32,003 nt of DNA from an uncultured Eudoraea sp. (lineage in GTDB: Bacteria; Bacteroidota; Bacteroidia; Flavobacteriales; Flavobacteriaceae), in NCBI RefSeq assembly GCF_947258525.1, contig NZ_CAMYIP010000114.1, forward strand, positions 1 through 32,003, in the 5' to 3' direction. Within the stretch, counting starts at the first letter, position 1, and each line of letters opens with the position of its first letter. Below the pieces are notes generated by a model that ran no database searches, was not told the origin of the DNA, and saw nothing but the letters and a program-made list of their open reading frames with translations. Shown piece after piece: positions 6,815-16,100 of this stretch. A program made the translations under genes and the position numbers.

Positions 6815-9800
6815 TTATGATTTTATCTTCTTCTCCAATTGAATTTGCAGTTCACTTTTTTTCAATTGCGTATTCAGCTTTTTCAATTCTACTTCCATAA
6901 AATTTGTAAACCTCTTGTTGATACCGTCTAATCGTTCATTAAAAATTTCATACACCTCCCGCTGCTGATCCGTTGGCTTAAAATCTACCCCGTTTCCTGT
7001 AATATCACTGGCAAGGGCACTCAGTCTTCCATAAAGTTTCATCGGTGCCCTGAACGCATCTTCCCTGGCTCCGGTAAGTTGAATATCGTAGAGTGTCCCT
7101 GCTATTGATTCAGATAAGACCTGCAATTGTGTTGCTTTTTCAATATCGCCCTTCTTCTTCAATTTGGGTATGACCTCCGTAAGTTCCGAGCGAATTTCCT
7201 CAATATCATTGATCATGGTTACCGCTAAATTTATTGCATCGCGCAGTTCCAGTGAAAAAGCTACCTGTTGTTTAATTTCTTCAAGGGTTCCTTCGGTAGT
7301 AGGATCTTTTAAGACTTCTACTTCCCTTATGTATTCCTGCTCCCCAACAATTAGCTTTACCTTATACATATCCGGAACCACTTTAGGGCCGTATTGGCCG
7401 CGCATCAGGTCAAGGTCCCAGGTAACCAGAGGGCGCCATCCTTCCCCATTTAATTGTACCCATGGTCTTCCGGGAGGTGCAGTCTGCAATTTTGGCTTGT
7501 AGGTTGGTTCATAGCGCAGATCCCACATTACCCTGTTTACGCCCTGGTGCTTCGTTCCTTCCAGGGTCCTAACAATTTCATTATTCTGTGTTATTATTTG
7601 TATTTCCACATTTTGATCCGTACTGTCTTTCAGATAATAATTGATATCTGCACCATAGGCCGGGTTTTCCCCGGAGTTCATACTCGGTCCGTCAGTTTTA
7701 ATACTTTGCTGCTCCTGAAAACGGTAAGCCTGGCGGAGGCTAAAGAGATGTGCTTCCTTATTGCGGGCATCAACATCAAATTCACGGAGGGGTGAAATAT
7801 TATCTAATATATAATACCCTCTTCCATAAGTACCCACCACTAAGTCATCAAAACGCTCCTGTATCTCCAGCCAGTAAACAGGTGCAGGCGGAAGATTGTT
7901 TTTTAGTCGCATCCAATTCTCCCCGTCATTATGAGAAATGTATAGGCCATTATCTACCCCCAGGTACAACATTCCCTGGCGTTTGGGGTCTTCCTTGATA
8001 ACATGGGCAAAGCTGTGAACCGATTTAGGAACGGAACCACTAATGAATTTCCAAGTCTGGCCGTAGTCTTCTGTTTTGTAAACATAGGGGTCAAAGTCAC
8101 CCATTTGGTGTAAATCTACTGTTATATAAGCTGTTCCCTCGGCATAAACTGAAGGTTCAATATTTGCTATGGTTCCCCATTTTGGAAGATCGGGAATATT
8201 AGCTGTAAGGTTGGTCCAGTTTTGGCCACCATCCTTGGTAAGTTGCACCTGGCCATCATTACTTCCGGTCCAGATTAGCCCGGCTTCTAATGTTGATTCT
8301 GCGATACTAAATAAAACAGATCCATCAAAAGTCATCAAATTATCAATAGCAATACCCCCCGAATTTTGCTGATGGGTCTTATCATTAAGTGTCAGATCCG
8401 GGCTAATCACCTGCCAACTTTGACCGTCATCATCGCTTTTATGCACAAACTGACTGCCTACATAAACCCTGTGTTTTGTATGTGGTGAAAATGCCATGGG
8501 AAAATTCCAGTGCCAACGGTACTTAAGTTTGCCCGGCTCCCAACCGTATCCGGCTTCCGGCCAAACGCGGACGTCTCTTGCATGGCCGGTTTTAGAATTA
8601 TAACGCTGCAATCCGCCATCATAGCATCCAGACCATACAATGTCATTATCAAAGGGATCGGGCTGGGCAAAACCGCTTTCACAGCCTCCTACCCCTTTCC
8701 ATAGACCGAGCGGAATATAGCCCTGTCTGCTATTGCTTGGCCCTTTATATGAATAACCGTCCTGGCGATTTCCGTAGACATTATAGGGAATCTGATCGTC
8801 CACGGAAACATGATACATCTGTGCAATGGGCAGTACCACACGCTGATAACTTTTGCCGTGGTTTAATGTAATACTGGCACAACCATCGTGCGCCACCATC
8901 ATACGATCCGGGTTGCCCGGATCTAACCAAATATCGTGGTTATCACCCCCGGCACTGTAGCCTCCTTTAACGGTCTTACCAGCATCTTTTGAGATGCAAA
9001 ACTTTACACTTGCAAAATAGAGTTCGTTGGGATCACCGGGAGATACAGCCATTCGGGTATAATAAGGTGCACGCTCGGCAATATCGTGGTTCCGGGTCTG
9101 CAGTGTCCAGGTATTCCCAAAATCTTCGGATCTGTACAATGCGGGACTATCGATCTCAAATAAAGCATACACAATATCCGGTTCTGAAGGCGAAATGGCC
9201 ACAGCAGTTTTACCTACGGGATTCTCAGCACCACCGGGAATCCCTTTTTTTGAGAGGGCCTCCCAGGATCCACCTCCGTCTACAGATCTGTATACACCTC
9301 CTCCGGGACCGCCACTTCGCAATCCCCAGGTGTTGATATGTATAGACCACATCCCCACCAGAAGTCGGTCAGGGTTTTTAGGGTCCATCGCCAACTCAGC
9401 TGCCCCTGTATCTTCATCCACAAAGAATATTTGTTTCCAGGTCTTGCCTCCATCGGTAGTTTTATAAACTCCCCGTTCTTTTTGGGGACCGTAAGTGTGG
9501 CCCAGAGCCGCGGCATATACAATATCCGGATTGGAGGGATGGACAATGATACGGCCAATTCTACCGGTTTTTTTAAGGCCCATATTTTTCCAGGTCTTGC
9601 CGGCATCTTCAGATTTGTAGATACCATCCCCCATGGCATGTGCAGGTCGAATAACAAAAGTTTCCCCCGTCCCCACCCAAATAATATCGGGATTAGTTGG
9701 TGTAATAGCAATGGCTCCAATAGAAGATACATCCTGGTCATCAAAAACCGAATCCCAGTTGAGTCCGCCATCCGTAGTTTTCCATAGTCCGCCGGATGCA

Positions 9801-9976
9801 GCACCGATATAATTGATCATGGGATCTCCGGGAACCCCTGCAATGGCGATAGCCCGGTTGCCTTCAGGGCCTATAAACCGGAAATTCAGAGTATCAAATA
9901 CGGCAGAATCTACCTGTGAAAAAGTTGTGAATGAGCTAATAAAAAAGAATAAAAGAAAGGGTATTTTGGTTTTCAT
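6815..9976 (-). CDS. Secreted Asp-box (BNR/sortilin-like) propeller protein
   Basis: The protein has 1053 aa and a signal peptide ending TTFSQ. Asp-boxes (S/T-x-D-x-G-x-x-W) are plain: TTDGGLNW (about 67), SEDAGKTW (112), TTDGGKTW (163), SVDGGGSW (221), then SEDFGNTW, SDDDGQSW, TKDGGQNW and TEDYGQTW. This matches the family annotated as WD40/YVTN/BNR-like or VPS10-like glycosyl hydrolases. The last 150 residues or so are helical and charged, and may be a packing or anchoring segment. Members are often found with secreted peptidases and glycosidases. Sialidase-type catalytic residues could not be identified, so enzymatic activity is unproven. It precedes no obvious operon partner; the fucosidase gene ends about 205 bp upstream. 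Confidence 0.85.
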   Translation of the reverse strand: MKTKIPFLLFFFISSFTTFSQVDSAVFDTLNFRFIGPEGNRAIAIAGVPGDPMINYIGAASGGLWKTTDGGLNWDSVFDDQDVSSIGAIAITPTNPDIIWVGTGETFVIRPAHAMGDGIYKSEDAGKTWKNMGLKKTGRIGRIIVHPSNPDIVYAAALGHTYGPQKERGVYKTTDGGKTWKQIFFVDEDTGAAELAMDPKNPDRLLVGMWSIHINTWGLRSGGPGGGVYRSVDGGGSWEALSKKGIPGGAENPVGKTAVAISPSEPDIVYALFEIDSPALYRSEDFGNTWTLQTRNHDIAERAPYYTRMAVSPGDPNELYFASVKFCISKDAGKTVKGGYSAGGDNHDIWLDPGNPDRMMVAHDGCASITLNHGKSYQRVVLPIAQMYHVSVDDQIPYNVYGNRQDGYSYKGPSNSRQGYIPLGLWKGVGGCESGFAQPDPFDNDIVWSGCYDGGLQRYNSKTGHARDVRVWPEAGYGWEPGKLKYRWHWNFPMAFSPHTKHRVYVGSQFVHKSDDDGQSWQVISPDLTLNDKTHQQNSGGIAIDNLMTFDGSVLFSIAESTLEAGLIWTGSNDGQVQLTKDGGQNWTNLTANIPDLPKWGTIANIEPSVYAEGTAYITVDLHQMGDFDPYVYKTEDYGQTWKFISGSVPKSVHSFAHVIKEDPKRQGMLYLGVDNGLYISHNDGENWMRLKNNLPPAPVYWLEIQERFDDLVVGTYGRGYYILDNISPLREFDVDARNKEAHLFSLRQAYRFQEQQSIKTDGPSMNSGENPAYGADINYYLKDSTDQNVEIQIITQNNEIVRTLEGTKHQGVNRVMWDLRYEPTYKPKLQTAPPGRPWVQLNGEGWRPLVTWDLDLMRGQYGPKVVPDMYKVKLIVGEQEYIREVEVLKDPTTEGTLEEIKQQVAFSLELRDAINLAVTMINDIEEIRSELTEVIPKLKKKGDIEKATQLQVLSESIAGTLYDIQLTGAREDAFRAPMKLYGRLSALASDITGNGVDFKPTDQQREVYEIFNERLDGINKRFTNFMEVELKKLNTQLKKSELQIQLEKKIKS

Positions 9977-10181
9977 AGAATAATGGTTGGTGTTAATCTG
10001 ATGAAGTGGTTACTAATATAGCCAAGATTAATGAAATAGAAAGGGTTTTTAAATTTGGAAAACCGCAGAACCGATTAGAGTCCGAATAGGCAGTCCTAAA
10101 ATTTTTAAATCAAGGAACTAGCTTGGTCGGTATTAGAAATTCGCATAAAGTTGTATTCCAAATAGATGAAATAAAGCCACT

Positions 10182-11519
10182 TTATTTGAGCGTAATTTCG
10201 ATTACAGTATCAATAGCTTCTTTTTTATCTTCGGGTATTGTGAGTTTTAATTCTCGTTTTTTCAATTCAAACTTAATCGGTGTTTTATCTTTGAAATATA
10301 TTGCTTTTTTAATTTTCAGATCAAAATCCGGAATAAGTAACTCATTACCTGCTTCCTCCAGAACATGCAGATACAATTTATCTCCTCTTCGGGTAGAAAT
10401 AACCTTATCATCAGCTCTGGCCAATCCTTGTCTTGTTCCATAAATGGTCTCACCATAAACAGCCAACCAGGCTCCCATAGCTTTTAAGATATCTATATGC
10501 TCTTTTTGGACTTTACCGTTTGGCATAGGTCCTACATTCAAAAGAAAATTGGCATTGTTTCCTGCCGCTTTTACCAGATAGCTGATAAGTTCCTGCACAG
10601 ATTTATGCCTGTCATCCTGTAAATTAAAGCCCCACGATTGGTTAATGGTTTCGCAAGTTTCCAAAGGCAGCTTTCCAATATCAGCCCCGCCAAAACCGGT
10701 TGTATTCTTTCCCGGAAGGTCTTTTTCGAACATTTGAAAATCTTCACCCTCAAAAGGAAGTTCATGGTGGTTATTGCCAATTAATAATTTCGAATCAATA
10801 TCGTGAATCATTTTATAGGTCCTTTCCAATTCCCAATCAATTCCCTCTATTCTAAATTCAACAGCTTTGTGCCAATCTTCTTTTTCCGGTGCCTGATCCC
10901 ACCAGCCATCAAACCAAAACCCCGCGATGTCATAATTTTCAGCAAGTTCTTTTATTTGAGCATTTTGGTAATCCAAATAGGCGCCCCATTCCCCGGCTTC
11001 CGGCCTTCCTGTTTTCCTGGCGGTCCAACCACGGGGAAAATAGTCCTGGTGGTGCCAATCTAACTGGGAATAGTATGCAAATAATTTTACCCCCTGCTTT
11101 TGGCACTCCTGTTCCAACATTCTGAAAATATCTTTGCCATAAGGTGTAGCCTTAACAATGTTATAATCTGAAACTTTGGAATCGTACATCGCAAAGCCAT
11201 CATGATGCTTGGTGGTAATGGTGATATATTTCATCCCGGCCTTTTTAGCCATTTCTACGATTTCCTGTGCATTAAAATCAATAGGATTGAAAAAGGTGGG
11301 TAATAGTTCATAGCGATCTACGGTAATATCCTGATTTTGCATCACCCATTCGGCATCACCTAGATTACTGTAAACCCCCCAGTGAATGAACAAGCCAAAT
11401 TTAGCATCCTGAAACCAAGTCCGGGCTTCTAAATTCTCTTTAGAAGGCGTATATTTTTCTTGTGAATTTATTGCCTGACAAACCAGGACAAGGGAAAACA
11501 GAAAAAGTAATTTTTTCAT
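10182..11519 (-). CDS. Exported alpha-L-fucosidase, family GH29
   Basis: The protein has 445 aa with a signal peptide ending INSQ. The GH29 pattern is clear: FGLFIHWGVYS (about 41-51), KYITITTKHHDGFAMYDS (about 97-114) and FWFDGWW, in which Asp204 is the expected catalytic nucleophile. The length suits the catalytic TIM barrel plus a small C-terminal beta domain. It should remove alpha-linked fucose from glycans in the periplasm or outside the cell. The acid/base residue is poorly conserved in this family and was not assigned. The DUF1330-like gene lies 33 bp upstream on the same strand, so they are probably co-transcribed. Confidence 0.93.
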   Translation of the reverse strand: MKKLLFLFSLVLVCQAINSQEKYTPSKENLEARTWFQDAKFGLFIHWGVYSNLGDAEWVMQNQDITVDRYELLPTFFNPIDFNAQEIVEMAKKAGMKYITITTKHHDGFAMYDSKVSDYNIVKATPYGKDIFRMLEQECQKQGVKLFAYYSQLDWHHQDYFPRGWTARKTGRPEAGEWGAYLDYQNAQIKELAENYDIAGFWFDGWWDQAPEKEDWHKAVEFRIEGIDWELERTYKMIHDIDSKLLIGNNHHELPFEGEDFQMFEKDLPGKNTTGFGGADIGKLPLETCETINQSWGFNLQDDRHKSVQELISYLVKAAGNNANFLLNVGPMPNGKVQKEHIDILKAMGAWLAVYGETIYGTRQGLARADDKVISTRRGDKLYLHVLEEAGNELLIPDFDLKIKKAIYFKDKTPIKFELKKRELKLTIPEDKKEAIDTVIEITLK

Positions 11520-11552
11520 GATCTTTATCTTTAGTTGTTATTCTTTTGCATA

Positions 11553-11792
11553 CTAATCAAATTTTGCTGTCATAAAAGAATTAGCAGCTTCTTTGGAGGG
11601 GCACTGCATAATTACACCAAGACCTGCTGCCAGGCCATCACCTTCAACCTGTCCATGACTGGTTATTCCGGCCAGGTACTTTCCTCCGTGTTGTACCATA
11701 AGTTTATTGGCAACCGGAAGATACGCCGGAATCCAATCAGCGCTTGCTTGAGTTACATCAGGAACTGAGTAAAAATTGGTTGAATTCTCCAT
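11553..11792 (-). CDS. Small DUF1330-like protein, apparently short at the C-terminus
   Basis: The protein has 79 aa from the ATG at 11792; a GTG one codon earlier is a less likely start. PAYLPVANKLMVQHGGKYLA followed by a GLGVIMQCPSKEAANSFM segment fits the ferredoxin-like DUF1330 fold. The family normally continues for about 20 more residues (last strand), but here a stop follows FMTAKFD. It may be a 3'-truncated copy or a short variant. It has no signal peptide and sits just upstream of the fucosidase. Confidence 0.6.
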   Translation of the reverse strand: MENSTNFYSVPDVTQASADWIPAYLPVANKLMVQHGGKYLAGITSHGQVEGDGLAAGLGVIMQCPSKEAANSFMTAKFD

Positions 11793-11953
11793 CACTGTAT
11801 AAATATTTGTTTAAATAGTTAATAGGTTGTTTTTATCTCGCAGGAATTATTGTATTTGTAAACACGGAATATAAAATAACCTAAGCTGAAAGGTAAGGTA
11901 CCAAAAAAGTAATTATCAAGCTTGGATAAAATTACTTTTGGAAAGACTATTAA

Positions 11954-11979
11954 GATTTAACCATTTAAATGGCTAAATC
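11954..11979. promoter_or_regulatory. 26-bp near-perfect palindrome, candidate operator
   Basis: The core CCATTTAAATGG is a perfect palindrome, flanked by GATTTA on the left and TAAATC on the right, with only one mismatched pair between core and flanks (12 of 13 pairs match). It lies in the 11793-12274 spacer between the minus-strand DUF1330/fucosidase pair and the plus-strand DUF2490 gene, and has no T run. That placement suggests a binding site for a dimeric regulator. No regulator gene is adjacent. Confidence 0.45.
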
Positions 11980-12125
11980 GGGATTTGTTGCAACTCGAGT
12001 AATTTCATCAAAAAAATCATACAATTAAATGTTCCATATTCCGATCCACATGAATTGGTAGAGCATTCCCGAAAACGTTATTCCAATAAAAAATATCCCG
12101 GCAATTGGCTATATCACCCTCAATA

Positions 12126-12248
12126 ATGCTTCATTTTAGTATTTTTAGTTTTGAAAAAGCTATTAGAGATTTAATTAAAGAAGTCCTGCCTAACGCTAAC
12201 GAAAAAGTATCATTTGCTTCCAGAGCATTATATAGTCAGCCTAAGTAA
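12126..12248 (+). pseudogene. Possible DUF1801-like remnant (40 aa)
   Basis: An ATG frame of 40 codons ends in TAA, and its last A is the first base of the next possible ATG (TAATG). The peptide contains IRDLIKEVLPNANEKVSFAS, which resembles the conserved helix and first strand of DUF1801/YdhG-type proteins (LIKE..P.AEEKISYG). A full domain needs roughly 60 more residues. It may be a decayed gene fragment or a small coupled ORF. The match is by eye and short. Confidence 0.3.
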
Positions 12249-12274
12249 TGAATTTTAGTAACGAATATTACCGA

Positions 12275-12991
12275 ATGAGATTCCTGCTGAGTCTTATTCT
12301 GTGCTTTATTTTAGGACTTGAAGTGACCCTCCCTCAAGATATCGAAAAACTTGATGAAAACAATTCCGAATTCTGGACGGATGTCACTTTTGGGAAAGCC
12401 TTAAATGATAAATGGACCGTTGGAGGAGATTTAGGGTTCCGGACTACCTTAAATAAAGGTAATTTCAAGATAATCTATATAAGGCCTAATATCAATTTCA
12501 AGGTCTTGACTTACTTCAATCTAACCTTTGGTCTTGCTTCCTTTAATACGTTTAGCAGGAATTTCAGCAACGTTTTTGAATTCCGCATCTACCAGGATGC
12601 CAATTTCAAGGGTCCCAAGCTAGGGCCTTTCAATTTCATTCACCGTATAAGGCTGGAACAGCGTTTTTTTAATTTCAGTGCCGGTGAAATTAACAATGAG
12701 TTTAGTTTCAGAGGCAGGTATTTGTTAGGTACCCGTACCGAAAAGTTTGGTATGGGTGGTGAAAAAAACTGGACCGTATTTGTAAGCCTGGAACCGTTTT
12801 TCGCGTTTGGAAACGGAGTTACTGAGATTATAGCGAACAATTTTCGATGGGATACCGCTCTGTCTTATCAGGTATCAGAAAATCTACGCCTGGAATTGCA
12901 CTATGTCCTTCAAACTTCCGAAATCTTTTCCAATAGCGATACAAGAGTCCTCGAAAATATTTTTAGGTTCAGGGTATTTCAAAAGCTTTAA
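12275..12991 (+). CDS. DUF2490 outer-membrane beta-barrel protein
   Basis: From the ATG at 12275 the protein has 238 aa. This start gives a clean signal peptide (MRFLLSLILCFILGL); an in-frame ATG at 12248 would add nine residues, including charged ones, in front. The mature part starts with FWTDVTFGKALNDKW and continues as alternating hydrophobic strands, with HRIRLEQRFF and LRLELHYVLQ typical of DUF2490. The C-terminal strand RFRVFQKL is a barrel-closing type. Function is unknown in the family. The AsmA-like gene follows after 128 bp and could share its transcript. Confidence 0.8.
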   Translation: MRFLLSLILCFILGLEVTLPQDIEKLDENNSEFWTDVTFGKALNDKWTVGGDLGFRTTLNKGNFKIIYIRPNINFKVLTYFNLTFGLASFNTFSRNFSNVFEFRIYQDANFKGPKLGPFNFIHRIRLEQRFFNFSAGEINNEFSFRGRYLLGTRTEKFGMGGEKNWTVFVSLEPFFAFGNGVTEIIANNFRWDTALSYQVSENLRLELHYVLQTSEIFSNSDTRVLENIFRFRVFQKL

Positions 12992-13119
12992 ATGATAGGT
13001 CTCCTTGTGGACCAAAGAGCCATAATTATTATCAAAAATCAATATAGCCCTCAACTCAAAAATGCTTAATTTTATTCCAGGCTTATTTATTGCTTTCTTC
13101 ACCTTAAGGAAAGAGTCTC

Positions 13120-16100
13120 ATGCTTAAAAAACTTTTAAAATTTGTTTCCGGATTATTGGTGATTCTGGCTATCCTGTTCCTCGCAACTTACTTTTATGTA
13201 ACGAGCCATAAAGAAGAGGTTGCCAACTTCATTGCAAATACGATCTCAGAGAATCATAGGGGCACCGTGAGTTTTGAAGACATGACCATGAAAAGCTGGG
13301 GCAGATTTTCAAATCCGGCATTCCACATTACAAATATGGTGCTATTGGACTCAACTGAGAATAAAATAGCCCGTTTAGAAATAGAGGATGCATATGTTAA
13401 TATCTTCGTCAAGAGTCTTTTAAAAAACCAGATTCAGGTAAAATCTGTTGAAATAAACACCGCAAAATATACTGCGATCACCAAAAAAGAGACCTTTTCT
13501 GATTCCATTTACGAAAAAGAAACCCAGCATCCCAAAGCGAAATCACCCGAACCTTTTGCGCCATTTAAAATGGATCTGGACATTGAAGATTTTGTCGTTG
13601 ATATTCAGAACGTTCCGCGTAATAAAGCCATACAATTTAAGCTGAACAAAGTATCATCAATAGTTAATTTTGAGCAGGATAAGATTACGTCCTCAATGGA
13701 TTTGGAGGCTGCTGTTGAGCAATTGGGATTCAACCTGGAGAAAGGAAGCTACCTCAAAGATTCAAGAGTTTCAGGTTCAATGAATCCTGTGCTTGATTTG
13801 AAATCCAATAAGATCTATATTCCGACCTTTGATTTATCTATAAATGATCAGGTTTTTAAACTTGCAGCCGATTTCAATACGGCAAACAAGGGTAGTTTTG
13901 CGTTTAAGATTGAGAATGAAAACACAGATTATTTGCCTACGGTGAACCTTGTGTCGGACAATATTCAACAAAAACTCAGCAATTATGTTATTGAAGAGAC
14001 TTTTTATACCTATACGACTTTGGAGGGTAGTTTCGCACCATTTTCCAATCCACTAGTCCATATTGAATTTAAGGCCACCAATAATAGGGCTAAAATAGCA
14101 GATCGGTATATCCTGGATTCATTGGCATTTGATGGAAGTTTTAAAAATAGGATCTATGAAGATGACCGTGCAAAAACCGAAGATAAAAAGAACTTAAAAT
14201 TAAATTTCAATACCATTGTTGGCAAATACAAAGAGACAGCTTTTGAAATACGTGATGGTCTCTTAAAAAGCACTCCTGAAACCAAAGCATATATTGAAGC
14301 AGCCTTGAATGCCCAAGGTAAACCGGAGAATTTGATTTCAATACTAGATGACCCCATTTTTAGACTTAAAGACGGTAACTTCAACTTTATGGCAGATATC
14401 AAGGGGGATGCCGGCACTGCAGCAGAATTTCTTGCTTCATCCAATATGGAATTGAATGTATCTAAGACTTCATTGATTGACAACGAAAATAAAATTACTA
14501 TACCTATAGAAGAATTAAAACTTCATTTAGAAAAAGATAATGCGGTTTTAGATATAATGAAGCTGCAAATGACCTCAGGTGATAAGCTGATAATAGATGG
14601 ACAGGCAGGCCCCTTTTCAGCTCTTTTATCGGGAGAATCGAAGAATTTGGTTTCTTCAACTTTAAATTTCAGATCAAATAAATTGAACTGGAAAGACTTC
14701 CTTGAAATTTTTGATGACCCACAAAAAAACAACAGAGAAAAGAGAAAAGATCCTCAATTTGTATTGCATGATATATTTAAAAAAATCTATCAAAAATTCA
14801 ACCCTGACATTGACATAGCCATTAAAAAATTTCAATATGAAACCCTGGTTTTGGACAACTTCTCAACCGATTTGTCTTTTAGTGATGTAAATAATCTTCA
14901 TTTAACCAATATGGGGTTTGATATTCCTTCCGGGAAAGTAAAGCTTGTTGCCGATTTGAACTATGAAAAAGAAGAAGAGATCTTGGTAAGTGCAGATTTT
15001 GATGCATCAGGCGGTGCGGTTTTTTTAAATGATTTATTTAATAATGATACATTTCTCTTCAAAAGCGGCCGCTTTGATCTAATTGCAGATATAACGGGCA
15101 ACTTAATGCAGTTAGAAAGCCTGATACTGGAAGCCAAAAGCTCAATAAATCTATACAATGGAAGTGTTTTTTATAAACCAATGGATCTGATTGTACCTAT
15201 TGATCTCCTGGATGTAGAAATTATTGACAATCGTGCAATTCTTAATTCTTTAGAAATTACAGTGGGCTCAGAGGATAAATTAAATTTTTCGGGTGAATTA
15301 GATGATTTATTGGCCCTTATCTCTTCAAACTCAAAAAATCAGGTGACCTCTTCGCTCTTGCTTCATTCTGACAAATTACAATGGGATGATTTTTTACAAG
15401 TCTTTGCCCATGATAGTGAAAAGCACATCAGTCAAAAAAAGGATGCGGAAAGCAGATTAAAAGAAACATTACGGGGAATCTATATAGATTTTAACCCACG
15501 TATTGGCATTAGTATTGACAAATTTCAGTACAAAGATTTTATGACCCTCGAAAATTTTAAGACCGGGCTGCATTATAGAGACGTAAATAACTTGGTGTTG
15601 GAAGAAAGTGGTTTTAATTTTAATTCTAATGCTCAGGCAGACTTTTCAGCCCAGTTAGATATCTCTAAACCGGGGGAAACCTTAGTAAACATTGATTTTG
15701 AAGTTAAGGCAGACCCTTCACAATTAAATGATATACTCAATTATGATACTTTTTTACTTGAGGGCGGGTCTTTAAAACTGACTGCGAATATAAATGGTGA
15801 TATTGAAGAAATGAATGAACTGATAAGTTCCTCAAGCAGTAAGTTCATCATTGAAAATAGTTCTTTGATTCATAACACAAGTCAGACAAAGATTCCCTTC
15901 AGTATCCTGGAAATAGATATTGAAAATGATGACGCTATTCTAAAAACTCTTAAAATTGATTTGCCATCCGGAGATCAATTGGAGTTTTCCGGCGAGCTGG
16001 ATAACATTACTTCAATTATACCTCAAAATAATTCGAATAGCACAGGAATGAGTTCAAAACTCAATATTTACTCAAAAAAACTAAGTTTCGATGACTTCCT

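Noticed and set aside
9280-9804. 174-codon minus-strand ORF
   Set aside because: It is an out-of-frame shadow inside the Asp-box protein gene on the same strand, whose repeats are clearly read in the main frame.
6815-11792. Polysaccharide utilisation locus around the fucosidase
   Set aside because: There is no SusC/SusD pair, no sulfatase and no further glycosidase nearby; the fucosidase and Asp-box gene are separated by about 205 bp and may be independent.
11990-12110. Short hydrophobic minus-strand frame (GIFFIGITFSGMLYQF)
   Set aside because: Only about 26 codons between stops with no start or ribosome binding site; it could be a trace of a membrane gene but support is too weak.
12146-12153. 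TAGTTTTG as promoter for the DUF2490 gene
   Set aside because: The -7 match is perfect, but no TTG lies 17-23 bp upstream and it falls inside the possible DUF1801-like frame.
13062-13127. 21-codon ORF overlapping the AsmA-like start
   Set aside because: It has no ribosome binding site, and the AsmA-like gene has its own good one; overlap is probably chance.
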